Counted from the first letter of the stretch, positions 7,978 through 16,472 are shown. The stretch: DNA of 22,798 bases from UBA6544 sp038131165 (GCA_038131165.1 JAYPOZ010000076.1:1-22798), one strand, 5' to 3'. Made by a program: numbers and translations. Notes: generated by a model from the sequence alone, not told the origin.

Positions 7978-9174
7978 CTACTCCGCCGCCTCGGCCATGG
8001 CGTCCAGATAGGCGCGGTATTTCGGCACCGCCGCCGCCGGGAGATAGACGAAGCCGTCGAAGAGGCGGCGCTGGGTGCGGTAGAGGCTGGCCTTCTCGGC
8101 GTACCAGCCGTTGCCGTCGCGGCGCACGATGGCCGCCGCGTGCAGAACGCCCGACGGATGCATCAGCCGCACGTCGCCGTTCCCCGTCGCCCGCGTGTTG
8201 CGGTGGACCAGCGTGCCGCCGATCTGGCTCGCCACCGCGAGGCACATCGAGCACGTCCCCGGCAGGGCGCGGTGCGGATCGCCCATCGAGATCATGCGCG
8301 CGGTGACGTCGCCGTCGTCCGCGGCCAGGCCTTCGCCGGTCAGGGTCGTCGCCGCCTGCGCCGGCGAGACGAAACCCACCGACGGGCGGTTGGTGACGCG
8401 CGCCAGCGCCTCGTCCATGTCCCTGTGGATGCCGAGCTTGACGGCACCCGCGCCCCGCACTTCCTGCAGCAGGCGGAGCGCCTCGGGGTTGGCTTCGAGA
8501 TCGCCCGGCAGTTCGTCCCCGTTGAGACCGACGGTCTTGGCCTCCACCAGCACGCAGAGCGCCGAGGCATCGACGATGGAGACCTCGATCTCGCCAAGGC
8601 TCGGCGTCTCCACCACATCGACCGGGCTCCCCGTCGGCAGCAGGTCGCCGGTCAGCGCCCCGCCCGGTTCCAGGAAATCGAGCCTGAGCGCCGAGCCCGT
8701 GCCGCCCACGCCCGGCAGCTCGTAATCGCCGTCGACCGCCGCCTGATGATCGTCGATGTCGAAATGGGCCTCGATGATTTTCGACGTGTTGGTGTTGTGG
8801 ATGCGGATCACCGCGTTGTCGCCATGGACCCGGACCATTCCCTCGTCGACCGCGAACGGTCCCATGGCGGAGGACATGTTGCCGCAATTGCTGCCGTACT
8901 CGACCTTCGCCTCGCGCACCACGATCTGCGCGAAAGTGTAGTCGATATCGGCGTCGGGCCGGGTTGGCGCGCCGACCACGCAGACCTTGGAGAGCGAGGA
9001 GATACCGCCGCCCATGCCGTTCAGTTGCCGCCCGTAGGGATCGGGACTGCCGAGGGCGGCCAGAAAAATCTCCGACCAGAGCTCCCTGTCCTCGGGCAAA
9101 TCCTCTTGCCGGAAGACCACCGCATTACTCGTGCCGCCGCGCATGAAGGCCGCCGGTATCTTAAGTTGTCTCAT
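7978..9174 (-). CDS. PrpF-family isomerase/tautomerase
   Basis: A 398-aa protein of the PrpF / 4-oxalomesaconate tautomerase family (diaminopimelate-epimerase-like fold). It starts with KIPAAFMRGGTSNAVVF and has SPDPYGRQLNGMGGGISS (residues 43-60), K63 in SSLSKV and C97 in SNCGNM. The Lys/Cys pair has the same 34-residue spacing as the K73/C107 pair proposed as catalytic in PrpF. Known members move a double bond in aconitate- or oxalomesaconate-type acids. It lies downstream of, and on the same strand as, an MmgE/PrpD gene, so it probably handles that enzyme's substrate or product. The 99-nt gap between them carries an interspersed inverted repeat, so the two may be transcribed unequally. Confidence 0.88.
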   Translation of the reverse strand: MRQLKIPAAFMRGGTSNAVVFRQEDLPEDRELWSEIFLAALGSPDPYGRQLNGMGGGISSLSKVCVVGAPTRPDADIDYTFAQIVVREAKVEYGSNCGNMSSAMGPFAVDEGMVRVHGDNAVIRIHNTNTSKIIEAHFDIDDHQAAVDGDYELPGVGGTGSALRLDFLEPGGALTGDLLPTGSPVDVVETPSLGEIEVSIVDASALCVLVEAKTVGLNGDELPGDLEANPEALRLLQEVRGAGAVKLGIHRDMDEALARVTNRPSVGFVSPAQAATTLTGEGLAADDGDVTARMISMGDPHRALPGTCSMCLAVASQIGGTLVHRNTRATGNGDVRLMHPSGVLHAAAIVRRDGNGWYAEKASLYRTQRRLFDGFVYLPAAAVPKYRAYLDAMAEAAE

Positions 9175-9189
9175 CTCACTTCCTTATGC

Positions 9190-9262
9190 CGTCATCCCCG
9201 CGCAGGCGGGAATCCAGAGGTTCGTGGCATCTTACTGGATTCCCGCCTGCGCGGGAATGACG
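9190..9262. repeat. 28-bp inverted repeat element with 17-nt spacer
   Basis: The left arm at 9190-9217 and right arm at 9235-9262 are reverse complements over 28 nt with a single mismatch. The arms contain the GTCATTCCCGCGCAGGCGGG-type core seen in abundant intergenic repeats of many proteobacteria. It lies between the MmgE/PrpD and PrpF-like genes and would form a long stable hairpin in their shared transcript. No coding capacity. Confidence 0.85.
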
Positions 9263-9273
9263 CCTTGCGTGCG

Positions 9274-10686
9274 TTACTCCGCCGCCGCGCGGGCACCCGG
9301 TGCCGGGGGCACCACCAGCAGGCGGACGATTTCGTCGATGTCCTTCACCGACTCCACCTCGTTGACCTTCTCGACAATCGCCGCCGGCACGCCGGCCGGC
9401 ATCACCGGATCGACCAGATAGCGGAACTTCTCCTCGACTTCCGCCTTCGTCATCGGGTTCTCCGGCAGACCCTTCGAAAAAGTCACCGCGTTTTTGAGAA
9501 TGCGGCCGTCTACGGTCTCGACCTCGACCCCGGCGCCCTTATCGACGGAGTTCCATTCGCTCTCGTCCTCGGCGACGAAGACGCTGACCTTGTGGGCGGT
9601 CTTCTGCAGTTCCGGGTTCTTGAAGTCGACCTCGGTGTAATCCCAGAAACCGTTGCCGCCCTGCACGCCGCGGTTGCCGTTGTGCAGGCGCATGGCCACG
9701 CTGAACGGCAGGCTGAACTGCGCGCCGAGAATGTCTTCGGGCTCCATGATCGAGCCGATGTGGCTGAGGATCGGCTCGCTGTTGGTCGCCACCCGCACCG
9801 CCTTGATGTCCTCCGGACGAAGCGGCGTCTCGTCGCGGATATTGTCGAGCGCGTCGAAGGCGGCATGGATCAGATGGCAGCAACTGTAGGGTTTCAACCC
9901 GTTGTCGAGCAGGTGCCAGGTCTCGCTCAGGCCATCCGTCAGCCGGGACAGGTCGTACTCGCCCGCGAACACCTTGCAGAACCCCTTCTCGCCTTCGAGG
10001 ATCGTGTGCGGCGCGGTAATGCCGATCTCGGCGAAGAGCGCGGCCCGCACCCCCGCCTGGGTCGGAATGGCGCTGTGGATGCGCTTCACCGATCCGCCGG
10101 TCTTGGTGTACTCGATCAGGCCCGCCGAATGACTGCCGGCGATGCCGAGCGCATTGATTGTCTTCTCCAGGTCGAAGCCCATCAGAATGGCGGAGGCGAC
10201 GGCGGCACCGAACGGACCGACGCCGACAGGCGGGTGATGGCCCTTGTAGATAAGATGGGGCGAGCAGGCCCAGGAGAGCCGGATCTGCACTTCGTAGGCG
10301 GCGATCACGGCCAGCAACAGTTTCTCGCCGTCGCCCTTGGCGTATTCCGCCATGGCGAGGGCCGCCGGCACCGCGATCCCGCCCGGATGGGTCGGGCTCT
10401 TCAGATGCGTGTCGTCGGTCTCGTTGGCGTGATTGAAGGCGCTGTTCAGGAACGCCGCGTCGTCGGGCGCCAGACGGTCGCCGTAATAGGCGACGGTGGC
10501 GCCGTTGCCCGAGCGTGTCTGGGTGATGACCCGGTGGTAATCCTTGCTCCACGGCAAGGTGGCGCCCGCGATCTGGCAGCCGAAATTGTCGAGGATGAAC
10601 CGCCGCGCGTGTTCCTTCACATTCTCGGGTATCTCCGACAGTTTCAGTCCGATCGCCCATTCGGCGATGGTGCGTGTTTCGTTCAT
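9274..10686 (-). CDS. MmgE/PrpD-family protein (2-methylcitrate dehydratase-like), first copy
   Basis: A 470-aa protein of the MmgE/PrpD family. Recognisable blocks include NHANETDDTHLKSPTHPGG, the helical AAYEVQIR, HHPPVGVGPFGAA and ALGIAGSHSAGL, and KPYSCCHLIHAAFDAL in the second domain. Characterised members dehydrate 2-methylcitrate or decarboxylate itaconate-type acids; most members, including this one, have no known substrate. The start at 10686 is chosen because GGAGGG lies just upstream; the ATG at 10698 would place this Shine-Dalgarno inside the gene. It is transcribed with the PrpF-like gene and is divergent from the racemase operon across 76 nt. Confidence 0.9.
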   Translation of the reverse strand: MNETRTIAEWAIGLKLSEIPENVKEHARRFILDNFGCQIAGATLPWSKDYHRVITQTRSGNGATVAYYGDRLAPDDAAFLNSAFNHANETDDTHLKSPTHPGGIAVPAALAMAEYAKGDGEKLLLAVIAAYEVQIRLSWACSPHLIYKGHHPPVGVGPFGAAVASAILMGFDLEKTINALGIAGSHSAGLIEYTKTGGSVKRIHSAIPTQAGVRAALFAEIGITAPHTILEGEKGFCKVFAGEYDLSRLTDGLSETWHLLDNGLKPYSCCHLIHAAFDALDNIRDETPLRPEDIKAVRVATNSEPILSHIGSIMEPEDILGAQFSLPFSVAMRLHNGNRGVQGGNGFWDYTEVDFKNPELQKTAHKVSVFVAEDESEWNSVDKGAGVEVETVDGRILKNAVTFSKGLPENPMTKAEVEEKFRYLVDPVMPAGVPAAIVEKVNEVESVKDIDEIVRLLVVPPAPGARAAAE

Positions 10687-10723
10687 GTCTCCCTCCATTG
10701 CCCTGGCTGGGGTCGCCGCCTAT

Positions 10724-10737
10724 GGTCAATATCGACC
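10724..10737. promoter_or_regulatory. Candidate operator in divergent promoter
   Basis: GGTCAATATCGACC is a near-palindrome (12 of 14 positions symmetric) centred in the 76-nt region between the MmgE/PrpD and racemase starts. A dyad with GGTC/GACC arms resembles GntR/FadR-type operators. No regulator gene is present in the window, so this is a position-based suggestion only. Confidence 0.35.
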
Positions 10738-10762
10738 CAATGAGAGAGTTAGACCAAGCCCG

Positions 10763-11500
10763 ATGATGGAAAAGATCAACGAGTCCGCGCCGCGCCCCGG
10801 CAAGACGGTCTACGGCGCCGCGCTCGGCATTCTAATGCTGGACACCAGCTTCCCCCGCATCCACGGCGATATCGGGAATGCGGAGACCTGGCCCTTCCCG
10901 GTCATCTACAAGATCGTCGAGGGCGCCACTTCCGACAAGGTCGTGCGCAAGGGCGCGGCCGGGCTGAAGGACGATTTCGCCCGCGCCGCGAAGGAAATCG
11001 TCGCCATGGGAGCCGACGGCATCGGCACCACCTGCGGCTTTCTGTCGTTGTTTCAGGACGACATCGCCGCCGCGTCGGGCGTGCCCGTCGCCAGCTCCTC
11101 CCTGATGCAGGTGCCCTGGGTCCAGGCGGTCCTGCCGCCGGACAAGCGCGTCGGCGTCATCACCATTTCCAAGGAGAGCGTGACCCCGGCGCATCTGGAG
11201 GCGGTCGGCGTACCGCTCGACACGCCCATCGTCGGCACCGAAGGCGGCAAGACCTTCACCACCACCGTCCTCGACGACGGCCCCTATATGGATTTCGCGG
11301 CGGCACGGGACGATCTTGTCGATGCCGGGCGCCGGCTCGTCGCGGAGCACGACAATATCGGCGCCGTGGTGCTGGAATGCACCAATATGGGCCCGTTCTC
11401 GCGCGACGTGCATCTCGCCCTCGGCCTGCCGGTCTTCGACGTGGTCAGCTACCTCACCTGGTTCCAGGCCGGCCTCAGGCCGCGGCGGTATCAGCCGTGA
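10763..11500 (+). CDS. Asp/Glu racemase-superfamily protein, paralogue A
   Basis: A 245-aa protein of the aspartate/glutamate racemase, hydantoin racemase and arylmalonate decarboxylase superfamily. Both cysteines of the two-base mechanism are present: C91 in GIGTTCGFLSLF and C206 in LECTNMGP. That favours racemase or epimerase chemistry over decarboxylase members, which lack one cysteine. The start is placed at 10763 because a second Met follows at once and the tandem paralogue aligns from INESAPR; a GAGAGAG sits rather far upstream. Its stop overlaps the next start as GTGA. It is first in the operon with paralogue B, MmgE/PrpD and the aspartate dehydrogenase-like gene. Confidence 0.85.
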   Translation: MMEKINESAPRPGKTVYGAALGILMLDTSFPRIHGDIGNAETWPFPVIYKIVEGATSDKVVRKGAAGLKDDFARAAKEIVAMGADGIGTTCGFLSLFQDDIAAASGVPVASSSLMQVPWVQAVLPPDKRVGVITISKESVTPAHLEAVGVPLDTPIVGTEGGKTFTTTVLDDGPYMDFAAARDDLVDAGRRLVAEHDNIGAVVLECTNMGPFSRDVHLALGLPVFDVVSYLTWFQAGLRPRRYQP

Positions 11501-12225
11501 TCAACGAATCCGCGCCGCGGGGCGGCAAGACCGTCTACGGCGCCACCCTCGGAATCCTGATGCTGGAGACGGCGTTCCCGCGCGTCCACGGCGATGTCGG
11601 CAACGCCCTGACCTTTCCCTTTCCGGTGCTCTACAAGGTGGTGCCCGGCGCCACCGCCTATCGGGTGGTCCAGGAGCGCGGCGAGGGCATGGACGAATTG
11701 TTCGCCGATGCCGCCCGCGAGCTGGTGCAGATCGGGGCGGACGGGATCGGCACGAGCTGCGGATTTCTCGCCCTGTTCCAGCCGAAGCTCGCCAAGGCCG
11801 TCGGCGTGCCGGTGGCGACATCCTCCCTGTTGCAGATTCCCTGGGTGCAGCGGACATTGCCGCCCGGCAAGCGGGTCGGCGTCGTGACGATCTCGTCGGA
11901 CAATCTGACGCCGGCGCATTTCTCGTCCGTCGGCGCGCCGGTCGACACGCCGGTCATCGGCACCGAGGGGGGAACCGAGTTCACCAAGGCGATCACCGGC
12001 GGCAGCCACAGCCTGGACGTGGAGGCATCGCGCGACGATATCGTCGCGGCCGGACGCGAGCTGATCCGGCGCCACCCCGAGATCGGTGCGTTGGTCCTCG
12101 AATGCACCAACATGGGCCCCTATCCCCGCGACCTACACCTGGCGCTGGGCGTGCCCGTCTTCGACATCGTCAGCCTGCTGACCTGGTTCCAAGCGGGCCT
12201 CCGGCCAAGGCGGTTCCAGCCATGA
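11497..12225 (+). CDS. Asp/Glu racemase-superfamily protein, paralogue B
   Basis: A 242-aa close paralogue of the preceding protein (roughly 60% identical by eye), starting at a GTG that overlaps the upstream TGA. Cysteines C88 (GTSCGFLALF) and C203 (LECTNMGP) are both kept, as is the shared end LTWFQAGLRPRR[FY]QP. The main differences lie at residues 56-75 and 158-175 (T-G-G-S-H-S-L against L-D-D-G-P-Y-M), the second of which may contact substrate. Retention of both catalytic cysteines in both copies suggests two active enzymes or a heterodimer rather than a decaying duplicate. Confidence 0.85.
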   Translation: MINESAPRGGKTVYGATLGILMLETAFPRVHGDVGNALTFPFPVLYKVVPGATAYRVVQERGEGMDELFADAARELVQIGADGIGTSCGFLALFQPKLAKAVGVPVATSSLLQIPWVQRTLPPGKRVGVVTISSDNLTPAHFSSVGAPVDTPVIGTEGGTEFTKAITGGSHSLDVEASRDDIVAAGRELIRRHPEIGALVLECTNMGPYPRDLHLALGVPVFDIVSLLTWFQAGLRPRRFQP

Positions 12226-12250
12226 GGACGCGGGATAAGGGGCAGCCGCA

Positions 12251-13624
12251 ATGACAGCATACACCAAGCAGCTTTCCACCTTCATCGCGGACACGACGGC
12301 ATCCTCGATTCCGGCGGAGGTGCGCGGCCGCACCCTGACGATGATCAAGGATGGTGCCGGCGCGTTGCTGGCGGCGGCCAACCCCGCCTATTCGACCGGA
12401 CGCACCATCGCCGGACATGTCCGGGCCCTCGGCGGCGCCGCGCAATCGGGCGTCGTCGGGCACGGATTCCGGACGAATGCCGTGCACGCGGCGCTGGCCA
12501 ACGGCACCATGGGATACGCCTGCGATATCGAGCCGCATCACCCGGAAGCGATCCTGCATCCAATCGCCATCATGACGCCGGTGGCACTGGCGGTCTCGGA
12601 ACTGGAGGGCGCCTCGGGCATCGACCTCATCGCCGCCGTCGCCATCGGCTGCGAGATCGAATACCGGGTCTCCATGTCGATCGGCCCGGCGGCGCAGTAT
12701 GCGCTCGGCTTTCACCCCTCTTCCGTCTGCGGGGCCTTCGGCGCGGCGGCGGCCGCCGCCCATCTCCTTTTCCTCGACGCGGAAGCGACGGAACGCGCCC
12801 TCGGCTTGGCGGCCTGTCAGGCGTCGGGATTGATGGCCTGGGAATCCGACCCGACGGAAAACGCCCGGCCCTTCCAGATGGGGCTGGCGGCCCGCAACGG
12901 CGTCACCGCGGCCCTGCTGGCGCGGGACGGCTTCGGCGGCCCCATGGAAATCTTCGACCGAAATCATTCGCCGTTCCAGGCTTATAGCCGCACGCCCGCG
13001 CCCGAACGGCTGACCGAGCGTCTGGGCACGGCCTGGGACGGCATCATGGAACTGGCGATCAAGCCCTATTCCTGCGTCTCCTTCCTGCATCCCGGCCTCG
13101 ACGCGCTGCTCGGCCTGGTCACGGAAAACGACATCGCTCCCGCCGACGTGGAGACGCTTACCATCCGGTTTCCGAAATCCGGCATCCACTGCGTCGAGGA
13201 CAATCCGCTGAAAAGCCACTCCGCCCCCTATATCCTGCCGGTGACACTGGCGCGCCGCCGCCTCGAAGTCGCGGACATCTTCGTCGACGCCCGGGTGAGC
13301 GACCCCGAGGTCGCCGCGCTGTGCAAGCGGGTCGACGTCGTCGCGGATGACGGCGACCTGGAACGGCTGTTCCCGGACTTCTACGCCACGGAGATCGTCA
13401 TTCGCATGACGGACGGCCGGGAATTCGCCGCGCGCAAGGATATCGCACGCGGCTATCCGGAAACGCCGATGAGCGAGGCGGAGCTGGCGGCGAAATTCCA
13501 AACCCTCGTCGGCTCCGTGGCGCCCGACCGGGTGGCCGATCTTGCCGCCGCCATCGACGCCCTGCCGACGGCGCCGGACGCCGGCGGGTTCGCGGAACTG
13601 ATGACGAAAAGCGTGGAGACATAG
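12251..13624 (+). CDS. MmgE/PrpD-family protein, second copy
   Basis: A 457-aa MmgE/PrpD-family protein, clearly distinct from the copy at 9274-10686. Family blocks seen are DIEPHHPEAILHPIA, AIGCEIEYRVS, GFHPSSVCGAFGAAAAAAH, ALGLAACQASGL and IKPYSCVSFLHPGLDAL. Substrate unknown; the family dehydrates or decarboxylates branched polycarboxylates. AAGGGG lies upstream of the ATG, 25 nt after the racemase stop, so it belongs to the plus-strand operon. Presence of two diverged MmgE/PrpD genes on opposite sides of one promoter region suggests related but different steps or stereoisomers. Confidence 0.9.
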   Translation: MTAYTKQLSTFIADTTASSIPAEVRGRTLTMIKDGAGALLAAANPAYSTGRTIAGHVRALGGAAQSGVVGHGFRTNAVHAALANGTMGYACDIEPHHPEAILHPIAIMTPVALAVSELEGASGIDLIAAVAIGCEIEYRVSMSIGPAAQYALGFHPSSVCGAFGAAAAAAHLLFLDAEATERALGLAACQASGLMAWESDPTENARPFQMGLAARNGVTAALLARDGFGGPMEIFDRNHSPFQAYSRTPAPERLTERLGTAWDGIMELAIKPYSCVSFLHPGLDALLGLVTENDIAPADVETLTIRFPKSGIHCVEDNPLKSHSAPYILPVTLARRRLEVADIFVDARVSDPEVAALCKRVDVVADDGDLERLFPDFYATEIVIRMTDGREFAARKDIARGYPETPMSEAELAAKFQTLVGSVAPDRVADLAAAIDALPTAPDAGGFAELMTKSVET

Positions 13625-13625
13625 G

Positions 13626-14462
13626 ATGCCGTCACGGTACACGAAAGAGAACCCGATGCGGGTGGCGCTCGGCGGTTTCGGCAATGTCGGACAGACCTTG
13701 GCGCGCTCGTTGTCGAGCGGCGCCATCCCCGAGGCGCGGCTCACGGCGATTGCCGCCCGCGACCTGGACGCCGCCCGCGCCCGCGCCGACGCGATGGACC
13801 CGATGCCGGTCTTCGTGCCCGGCGAGGAACTCCCGGGCCATGCGGACGTGATCGTCGAATGCGCGACCGGCGAAGCCTTTCCCCTGATCGCGCGCGCCGC
13901 GCTCAACGCGGGAAAACTTCTGCTGCCGGTGAGCGTGGCCGCGCTCGCCACGCATTCGGATATTCTCGACCTGGCGGAGAGCAGCCCCGGCACGATGCAG
14001 GTGGTCACCGGCGCGCTTCCCGGCATGGATTCGATCCGGGGCGCGCGGGAATCCGGCATCCATTCCGTAAAGCTGACCTCCAACATCCGGCCCGAATCCC
14101 TGGCGCGCGAGGAATACATCCTGGAGCGCGGTTTCGATTTCTCGACGCCCCCGCTAACCCCGGTCAAAGTCTTCGACGGGTCCGCCCGCGAGGCCGGCAT
14201 CGCCTTTCCGCGTCATTTCAACGTCGGCATCGCGCTGAGCCTTGCGGGGATCGGCCCCGACCGGACGGAGGTCGAAGTCTGGGCGAACAACGATATCCCG
14301 GGGACCGTTCACGAGGTCGCCGTCGATTCGAACGCAATCAAATTGACTTTAAAAAGCGAGAACCTGCCCTCTCCCGACAACCCCCGCACCAGCAGCAGCG
14401 TCGCGCCCAGCGTCATGGCGGCGCTGCGATCGCTCGTCGCATCGGTTCGGGTCGGGAGTTAG
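13626..14462 (+). CDS. Aspartate dehydrogenase-like NAD(P)-dependent protein (NadX/DUF108 family)
   Basis: A protein of 278 aa (268 if the ATG at 13656 is used). An N-terminal Rossmann motif GGFGNVG (16-22) is followed by VIVECATGEAF, and the C-terminal domain has FPRHFNVGIALSLAG, where aspartate dehydrogenases keep their conserved N-V-A segment. The family oxidises L-aspartate to iminoaspartate or runs the reverse amination. The reaction here may differ, since the operon encodes racemases and an MmgE/PrpD. Both starts have weak Shine-Dalgarno candidates: GGAG before 13626 and AAAGAGA before 13656. The first follows the upstream stop by one base. It is the last gene of the operon. Confidence 0.82.
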   Translation: MPSRYTKENPMRVALGGFGNVGQTLARSLSSGAIPEARLTAIAARDLDAARARADAMDPMPVFVPGEELPGHADVIVECATGEAFPLIARAALNAGKLLLPVSVAALATHSDILDLAESSPGTMQVVTGALPGMDSIRGARESGIHSVKLTSNIRPESLAREEYILERGFDFSTPPLTPVKVFDGSAREAGIAFPRHFNVGIALSLAGIGPDRTEVEVWANNDIPGTVHEVAVDSNAIKLTLKSENLPSPDNPRTSSSVAPSVMAALRSLVASVRVGS

Positions 14463-14476
14463 AGAGAACGCCGCCC

Positions 14477-14573
14477 TTAGACAGGCTCAGGACGACGAAA
14501 CTTCAGACATCGCCACAACATCCCGCGCCCTTAGAAGCACGGCCCCGTCACCCGTCGTCCCGAGCTTGTCGAA
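14477..14573. repeat. Degenerate inverted-repeat element in intergenic space
   Basis: The 21-nt segment at 14477-14497 (core ACAGGCTCAGGACGACG) and the reverse complement of 14553-14573 (core GACAAGCTCGGGACGACG) match at 18 of 21 positions. The pair resembles the 'cctgagcttgtcgaag' interspersed repeats common in alphaproteobacteria. It fills most of the 167-nt gap between convergent operons and encodes nothing. Confidence 0.6.
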
Positions 14574-14629
14574 GTATGACTCCGACGAAGCGCGATGGCC
14601 GCACGCCCTATATTCACCTTACGGAAACA

Positions 14630-15103
14630 TCAGACCGGATAGACGAGACTGTTCGGCACCACAGTCGAATCGTAGACGCAGCGTTTCACCTTGAAGCGCA
14701 GCACGCCGTCCTGGCGCACCAGCGTGTCGATGTAGCGGCCCGCATTCAGGATCTTGGTCATCTCGTCCGTCAGGGTTTCGAGCACGGCGTAGTTGGCGGT
14801 CACGGCGATCTCGCCGCCCTCGCCCGGCGTCACCCGGAAACTGCCGACGAGGTGGCGGATATATCGGGGTTCGAACATCAGGGTCTCGCGGATCGCCCGC
14901 ACCCGGTCCTGCATCATCGCCCGGCTTTCGCACCGCATGATCGCAAGCGCCAGGCCGCGGTCGTAGTTCTCGCGCGGGATCACATCGTAGAAGGCGTCCT
15001 CGACGAAAAAATCGGGCCAGCGTTTCAACTCGTCGTTGTCCAGCACATGGGCGTAATCGGCATAAAACTCTTCGACTTCGAAGCGCAGCGTCGGATCGGT
15101 CAT
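14630..15103 (-). CDS. Aromatic-ring-hydroxylating dioxygenase, beta (small) subunit
   Basis: A 157-aa NTF2/SnoaL-like protein with the beta-subunit pattern VEEFYADYAHVLDNDELKRW, then FYDVIPREN, AIRETLMFEPRYIRHLV and a C-terminal DTLVRQDGVLRFK segment. Length and fold fit small subunits of two-component ring-hydroxylating oxygenases, which have a structural role in the alpha3beta3 hexamer. It lies 7 nt after the alpha gene on the same strand, so the two are co-transcribed. Confidence 0.9.
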   Translation of the reverse strand: MTDPTLRFEVEEFYADYAHVLDNDELKRWPDFFVEDAFYDVIPRENYDRGLALAIMRCESRAMMQDRVRAIRETLMFEPRYIRHLVGSFRVTPGEGGEIAVTANYAVLETLTDEMTKILNAGRYIDTLVRQDGVLRFKVKRCVYDSTVVPNSLVYPV

Positions 15104-15110
15104 CGCGGCG

Positions 15111-16355
15111 TCAGAGCCCCATCACGTCGCGGTAGACCTTGTAGAAGGCCCGGATCGCGGTCTCGGTGACGATGTGGTCGTGATCCTCCGTGCCGCGCCC
15201 GCCCATCTCGTACAGGCCATCGACCTCCGGGAAGGGCGACATGCTGTCCTGCGACATTTTCAAAACCTCGCTGTCGTCGATGGAGACCAACCCCGCCGGC
15301 CCCATCAGATTGGCCTGACGCAGCCTTCGGTCCGTCATTTCCGCGTCGTCGTCCGCATATCCGAAGAAGGTCCAGGCCAACTCGAACTTCTCCGGCCCGC
15401 GCGGAATGATGTGGCGCATGGCGAGGGAATTCGACTGCTGCTGCATGATCAGATTGGGCCAGAGCGTCTGCATGATTACCGTGGCGTCGCCGTCGTACTC
15501 CTTGACCGGGTCGATCAGGCGCGGATCGGCAAGCTTGTAGTCCTCCAGCATGCGGGTCATCTCTGCGGTCCCGTCGTTCGCCTTCTGCTCGCCCCGCCGG
15601 TTCACCAGCGCCGCGTGCCGCCCTGTCGGGTCCATCACAGAAGCTGATTGCTGATCGCCCCGGAACAGGCCGAAGCTGATCAGGAAGACATGCAGCAGTG
15701 TCGCGTGGTAGGGGTCCTTCAGGTTCTCGAACATCAGCTTCCAATTGCTTGGAATCAGCTGGCGCGAATAGCCCAATATCTTCAGCTCCCGCCCGTCGAA
15801 GACCCGGTTCATGAACCCGTAGATGGTCTCGCCGAGATACTCCTCGTAGGGCTCCACGTCCGGGTCCATGCAGGCGAAGATCGCCCCGTTGTGGTTGTGC
15901 ACCTTCAGGATATCGAGGCCGTGCTCCTCGCGCTTGAAATCGGCGGGCATGCCGCCCTTCTTGCGAATGCCCCGGCGCAGCGGCACCCCGATCAGGTCGC
16001 CCTTCAGGTTGTAGGTCCATTGGTGATAGGGGCAGATGAACTCGGACGCGTTGCCGAAATTGCGTTTGCAGAATTGTACCCCGCGATGGGCGCAGCGGTT
16101 GACGAAGGCATTGATCTCGCCTTCCGCGTCGCGCGTGACCACGATCGGGCGGTCGCCGAGCCAGGAGCGCTTGTAATCGCCGGGGTTGGGAATCTCCGCC
16201 GCCAGCGCCACGTAGTTCCACGCCTTGCCGCAGAAGATGCGCTCCATCTCCCGCTGATAGATTGCCGGGTCGGAATAGAGCCAATAGGGGACATGATGAA
16301 TTCCGGCCTCGGGCCATCGCCGCTCGGTTATGTTGTCGGTCGCCGCTACGGTCAT
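15111..16355 (-). CDS. Aromatic-ring-hydroxylating dioxygenase, Rieske alpha subunit
   Basis: A 414-aa oxygenase large subunit. The Rieske [2Fe-2S] ligands are C88, H90, C108 and H111 (NRCAHRG and ICPYHQWTY). The mononuclear iron site is ENLKDPYHATLLH, with H217 and H222 as ligands and D214 as the bridging aspartate to the neighbouring Rieske centre. It should add O2 to an aromatic acid or similar substrate, with electrons from a reductase. The start at 16355 follows GGAG at eight bases; the much longer open frame upstream to 17126 is a shadow over the reductase gene. Divergent from the reductase across 117 nt, which probably holds both promoters. The substrate cannot be assigned. Confidence 0.93.
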   Translation of the reverse strand: MTVAATDNITERRWPEAGIHHVPYWLYSDPAIYQREMERIFCGKAWNYVALAAEIPNPGDYKRSWLGDRPIVVTRDAEGEINAFVNRCAHRGVQFCKRNFGNASEFICPYHQWTYNLKGDLIGVPLRRGIRKKGGMPADFKREEHGLDILKVHNHNGAIFACMDPDVEPYEEYLGETIYGFMNRVFDGRELKILGYSRQLIPSNWKLMFENLKDPYHATLLHVFLISFGLFRGDQQSASVMDPTGRHAALVNRRGEQKANDGTAEMTRMLEDYKLADPRLIDPVKEYDGDATVIMQTLWPNLIMQQQSNSLAMRHIIPRGPEKFELAWTFFGYADDDAEMTDRRLRQANLMGPAGLVSIDDSEVLKMSQDSMSPFPEVDGLYEMGGRGTEDHDHIVTETAIRAFYKVYRDVMGL

Positions 16356-16385
16356 GCCAATATCTCCGGCCGGTGAATCCCTTCC

Positions 16386-16415
16386 ACTATACCCGTTCCT
16401 CTTGCCTCTGGTCAC
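16386..16415 (-). promoter_or_regulatory. Candidate sigma-70 promoter for the dioxygenase operon
   Basis: On the minus strand GTGACC, an 18-nt spacer and TATAGT lie about 30 nt upstream of the Rieske alpha start. The -10 matches five of six consensus positions and the -35 four of six. This is a by-eye match in a GC-rich genome, so confidence is limited. Confidence 0.35.
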
Positions 16416-16472
16416 CCCTCGCCAATCTAAGTAGGGTTCACGCCGGAAATTCACAGCGCCGAGCGGAGAGAA

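Noticed and set aside
7963..10743. 926-aa plus-strand ORF
   Set aside because: Runs antisense through the PrpF-like gene, the inverted repeat and the MmgE/PrpD gene; a GC-driven open frame without domain signals.
12170..14200. 676-aa minus-strand ORF
   Set aside because: Antisense to MmgE/PrpD and the aspartate dehydrogenase-like gene, both of which have clear family motifs on the plus strand.
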